Assembly (NCBI RefSeq): GCF_019029495.1
Contig: NZ_JAERQM010000002.1
Coordinates: forward strand, 248,001-312,000
Length of the DNA: 64,000 nt
Origin: Falsiroseomonas oleicola
GTDB taxonomy: Bacteria; Pseudomonadota; Alphaproteobacteria; Acetobacterales; Acetobacteraceae
Reading direction: 5' to 3'
This document shows, piece by piece, positions 62,609-64,000 of this stretch (position 1 is its first letter; each line of letters opens with the position of its first letter). The notes below the pieces were generated by a model. That model was given only the letters and a program-made list of their open reading frames with translations. It had not been told where the DNA came from and searched no databases. The translations under genes were made by a program, and so were the position numbers.

Positions 62609-63777
62609 CGCACAAGGCTCCGTGGCGTGGAGGGGGTGGGGGCGGCGGCGCGTTGCGCCGGGGGCGTCACGCTGGCCGGGCGCGCGGGAGCAGCGGCCGG
62701 CGGTGTCGTGGCCGGAGCTGTCGCCGCGCCGGGTGGCGGGTCGCGCAGCAGGGTGATGGAGACGCGTCGATTGCCCGCCGCATTGGGCGTCTCCGGCAGC
62801 AGCAGGTCGCGCGCGGCATGGCCGGTGACGCTGCGGATGCGGCTTTCCGCCAGGCCGGCCTCGGTCAGCAGCCGGCGCGTGACATTGGCGCGTTCCGCCG
62901 AGAGGTCCCAGTTGGAGCGATCGCCGCCGCCGCGGAAGGGCGTGGCATCGGTGTGTCCGGCGATGGCGATGGAATTGGGCAGCCGCGCCACCGCCTGGGT
63001 GACGCGGGCCAGCAATTGCCGGGCGCGGTCATTCGGTGCGGCGCCGCCAAGGGCGAACATCGGCTGCTGGTCGGCGTCCAGAAGCTGGATGCGCAGCCCC
63101 TCCGGCACCTGTTCCACCCGCATCTGCTGGGCGAGTTCGGCCAGCAGCGGGTCCTCCGCCACGGCATTGCGCAACTCCTCCGCCGTGCGTTCGAATTCGG
63201 CGCGTTCGCGGCGTTCGTGCTCGGCGCGCAGCGCGGCGTCGCTCAGCGCCCGCGCCTCGGCCTCGCGCCCCTCCTCCTGAAGCTGTGCGATCCGCGCCTG
63301 TTCCACCGGGTCCATGTCGCCCGGCGGGGCGTCGGCGCGGGCCTGCTGGCTGCGGCGCTCCTCGGCCTCCTCATCCTCGCCTTCCGGCGCGTCGCGCATC
63401 GGGATGGGGCGGGCGACGGTGGGCACATCCTCCTCCACCTCCACATCCTCCAGCACCGGCAGGGGGCCGTGCTGCAGGCGGATGGCGCCGGCATTCTGGG
63501 TGAGCTGGGCGGATTCGTTCGGCGTGCGCCCGCCGAAGGGCTGGCCGGAGCCGGTGGTGCTCTGGCCCAGGACATTGGTGGGGGCGAAGTAGTCGGCGAT
63601 GCCGCGGCGCTGTTCCTCCGTGGTCGCGTTCAGCAGCCACATCAGCAGGAAGAAGGCCATCATCGCCGTGACGAAGTCGGCATAGGCGACCTTCCAGGCG
63701 CCGCCATGGTGCCCGCCGCCGCCTTCCTCGATGCGCTTGATGACGATCGTCGCGCCGTTTTTGCCGCCCTTGGCCAT
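62605..63777 (-). CDS. motB: Flagellar motor stator protein MotB
   Basis: Stator subunit of 390 residues: a cytoplasmic N-terminus, one transmembrane helix with the proton-binding Asp34 (AYADFVTAMMAFFLLMWLL), a long periplasmic linker rich in Glu/Arg (residues ~170-250) and a C-terminal OmpA-like peptidoglycan-binding domain (IAGHTDATPF, DLSAERANVTRRLL). The C-terminal tail is Pro/Ala/Thr-rich, and the linker is longer than in E. coli MotB. It is the first gene of the motBA pair; the start at 63777 gives the standard N-terminus KGGKNGATIVIKR. Confidence 0.95.
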   Translation of the reverse strand: MAKGGKNGATIVIKRIEEGGGGHHGGAWKVAYADFVTAMMAFFLLMWLLNATTEEQRRGIADYFAPTNVLGQSTTGSGQPFGGRTPNESAQLTQNAGAIRLQHGPLPVLEDVEVEEDVPTVARPIPMRDAPEGEDEEAEERRSQQARADAPPGDMDPVEQARIAQLQEEGREAEARALSDAALRAEHERRERAEFERTAEELRNAVAEDPLLAELAQQMRVEQVPEGLRIQLLDADQQPMFALGGAAPNDRARQLLARVTQAVARLPNSIAIAGHTDATPFRGGGDRSNWDLSAERANVTRRLLTEAGLAESRIRSVTGHAARDLLLPETPNAAGNRRVSITLLRDPPPGAATAPATTPPAAAPARPASVTPPAQRAAAPTPSTPRSLVR

Positions 63778-63960
63778 GGATCTCCATGAAGTCCCATCCG
63801 CGCCCCTGTTGGGCCGGTCGGGGTAGGAGATAGCGGAGGTCGGTTAAGAGGGCGCTAAGGCGGCGCGCGATGCGGTTGCGCCATCAGGCAGCGCCGGATT
63901 CATGTTGCTGGTTCACAACAAAATCCGCCAGGGTTTGCTGGCAGGATGGAGGCGCATGAC

Positions 63961-64000
63961 ATGCCCGTATGGCCGCAGGATACAGATGCCGCACTGGATG
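63961..64000 (+). CDS. Start of a further gene, cut by the right edge
   Basis: ATG 63961 is preceded by GGAGG at 63948-63952 with an eight-base spacer, and thirteen codons (MPVWPQDTDAALD) are open to the window edge. It is divergent from motB across 183 bases. Too short to identify; an overlapping ATG at 63957 reads a different frame and lacks such spacing. Confidence 0.45.
   Translation, partial: MPVWPQDTDAALD

Overview
The window reads as chromosomal DNA of a very GC-rich alphaproteobacterium. The Aap-type amino acid transporter, the tripartite tricarboxylate receptor, the MotB-MotA gene order and the metabolic repertoire fit the Acetobacteraceae/Rhodospirillales (Roseomonas-like). That placement is inference from gene content and base composition, since no rRNA or tRNA gene is present. 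Coding density is high, many genes overlap by four bases (ATGA), and there is no insertion sequence, prophage or CRISPR array.

Layout. 0-4.3 kb: a 5'-truncated gene of unknown function, an M3 oligopeptidase and phosphoglucomutase. 4.4-6.8 kb: a SulP anion transporter with a tandem universal stress protein. 6.9-11.3 kb: aapJQMP, a general L-amino acid ABC transporter behind a textbook sigma-54 promoter. 11.4 kb: a small chorismate mutase and a REP-like palindrome. 11.8-16.6 kb (minus): a catabolic group made of a KKCGH-type lyase of the isocitrate lyase superfamily, an enamidase-like amidohydrolase, a Bug/TctC receptor and an FAD-linked oxidase. 16.7-24.1 kb (plus): an alpha/beta hydrolase, then a sigma-54-promoted operon of an NMT1-type ABC importer, a second FAD-linked oxidase, a 2-oxoglutarate/Fe(II) oxygenase and a CocE-type hydrolase. 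This looks like nitrogen-regulated scavenging of an unidentified organic compound.

24.0-32.0 kb (mostly minus) is a metalloid-resistance region. It contains arsJ, its partner GAPDH, an ArsR-ArsC fusion and arsO. An isochorismatase-like hydrolase follows, then a three-gene module of a cysteine-bearing PadR regulator, a flavoprotein with a cysteine-rich tail, and an MFS permease. The last module is the best candidate here for an undescribed resistance system. 32.1-41.2 kb (minus) is a complete MdtABC-type RND pump with a NodT-family outer-membrane lipoprotein.

41.5-45.7 kb: a 1388-residue secreted-type protein (choice-of-anchor I propeller, 5'-nucleotidase, 16 RTX nonapeptides). 45.8-49.4 kb (minus): a long coiled-coil membrane protein, an orphan GvpL/GvpF-like protein and an unknown protein. 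These are flanked by two outward-facing copies of a multi-hairpin repeat whose stems show compensatory changes; a third, partial copy lies at 51.75 kb. 49.7-54.5 kb: ldhA and a universal stress protein behind a perfect FNR-type palindrome, a lactate-permease-family transporter and a PfkB kinase, together suggesting an oxygen-limitation response. 54.6-59.6 kb: an exported unknown protein, an orphan GH8 endoglucanase after an AT-rich leader, a two-gene operon of unknown function, a thioesterase and a DUF6522-like small protein. 59.8-64 kb: a hybrid histidine kinase, motA, motB and the first codons of a further gene running off the right edge.
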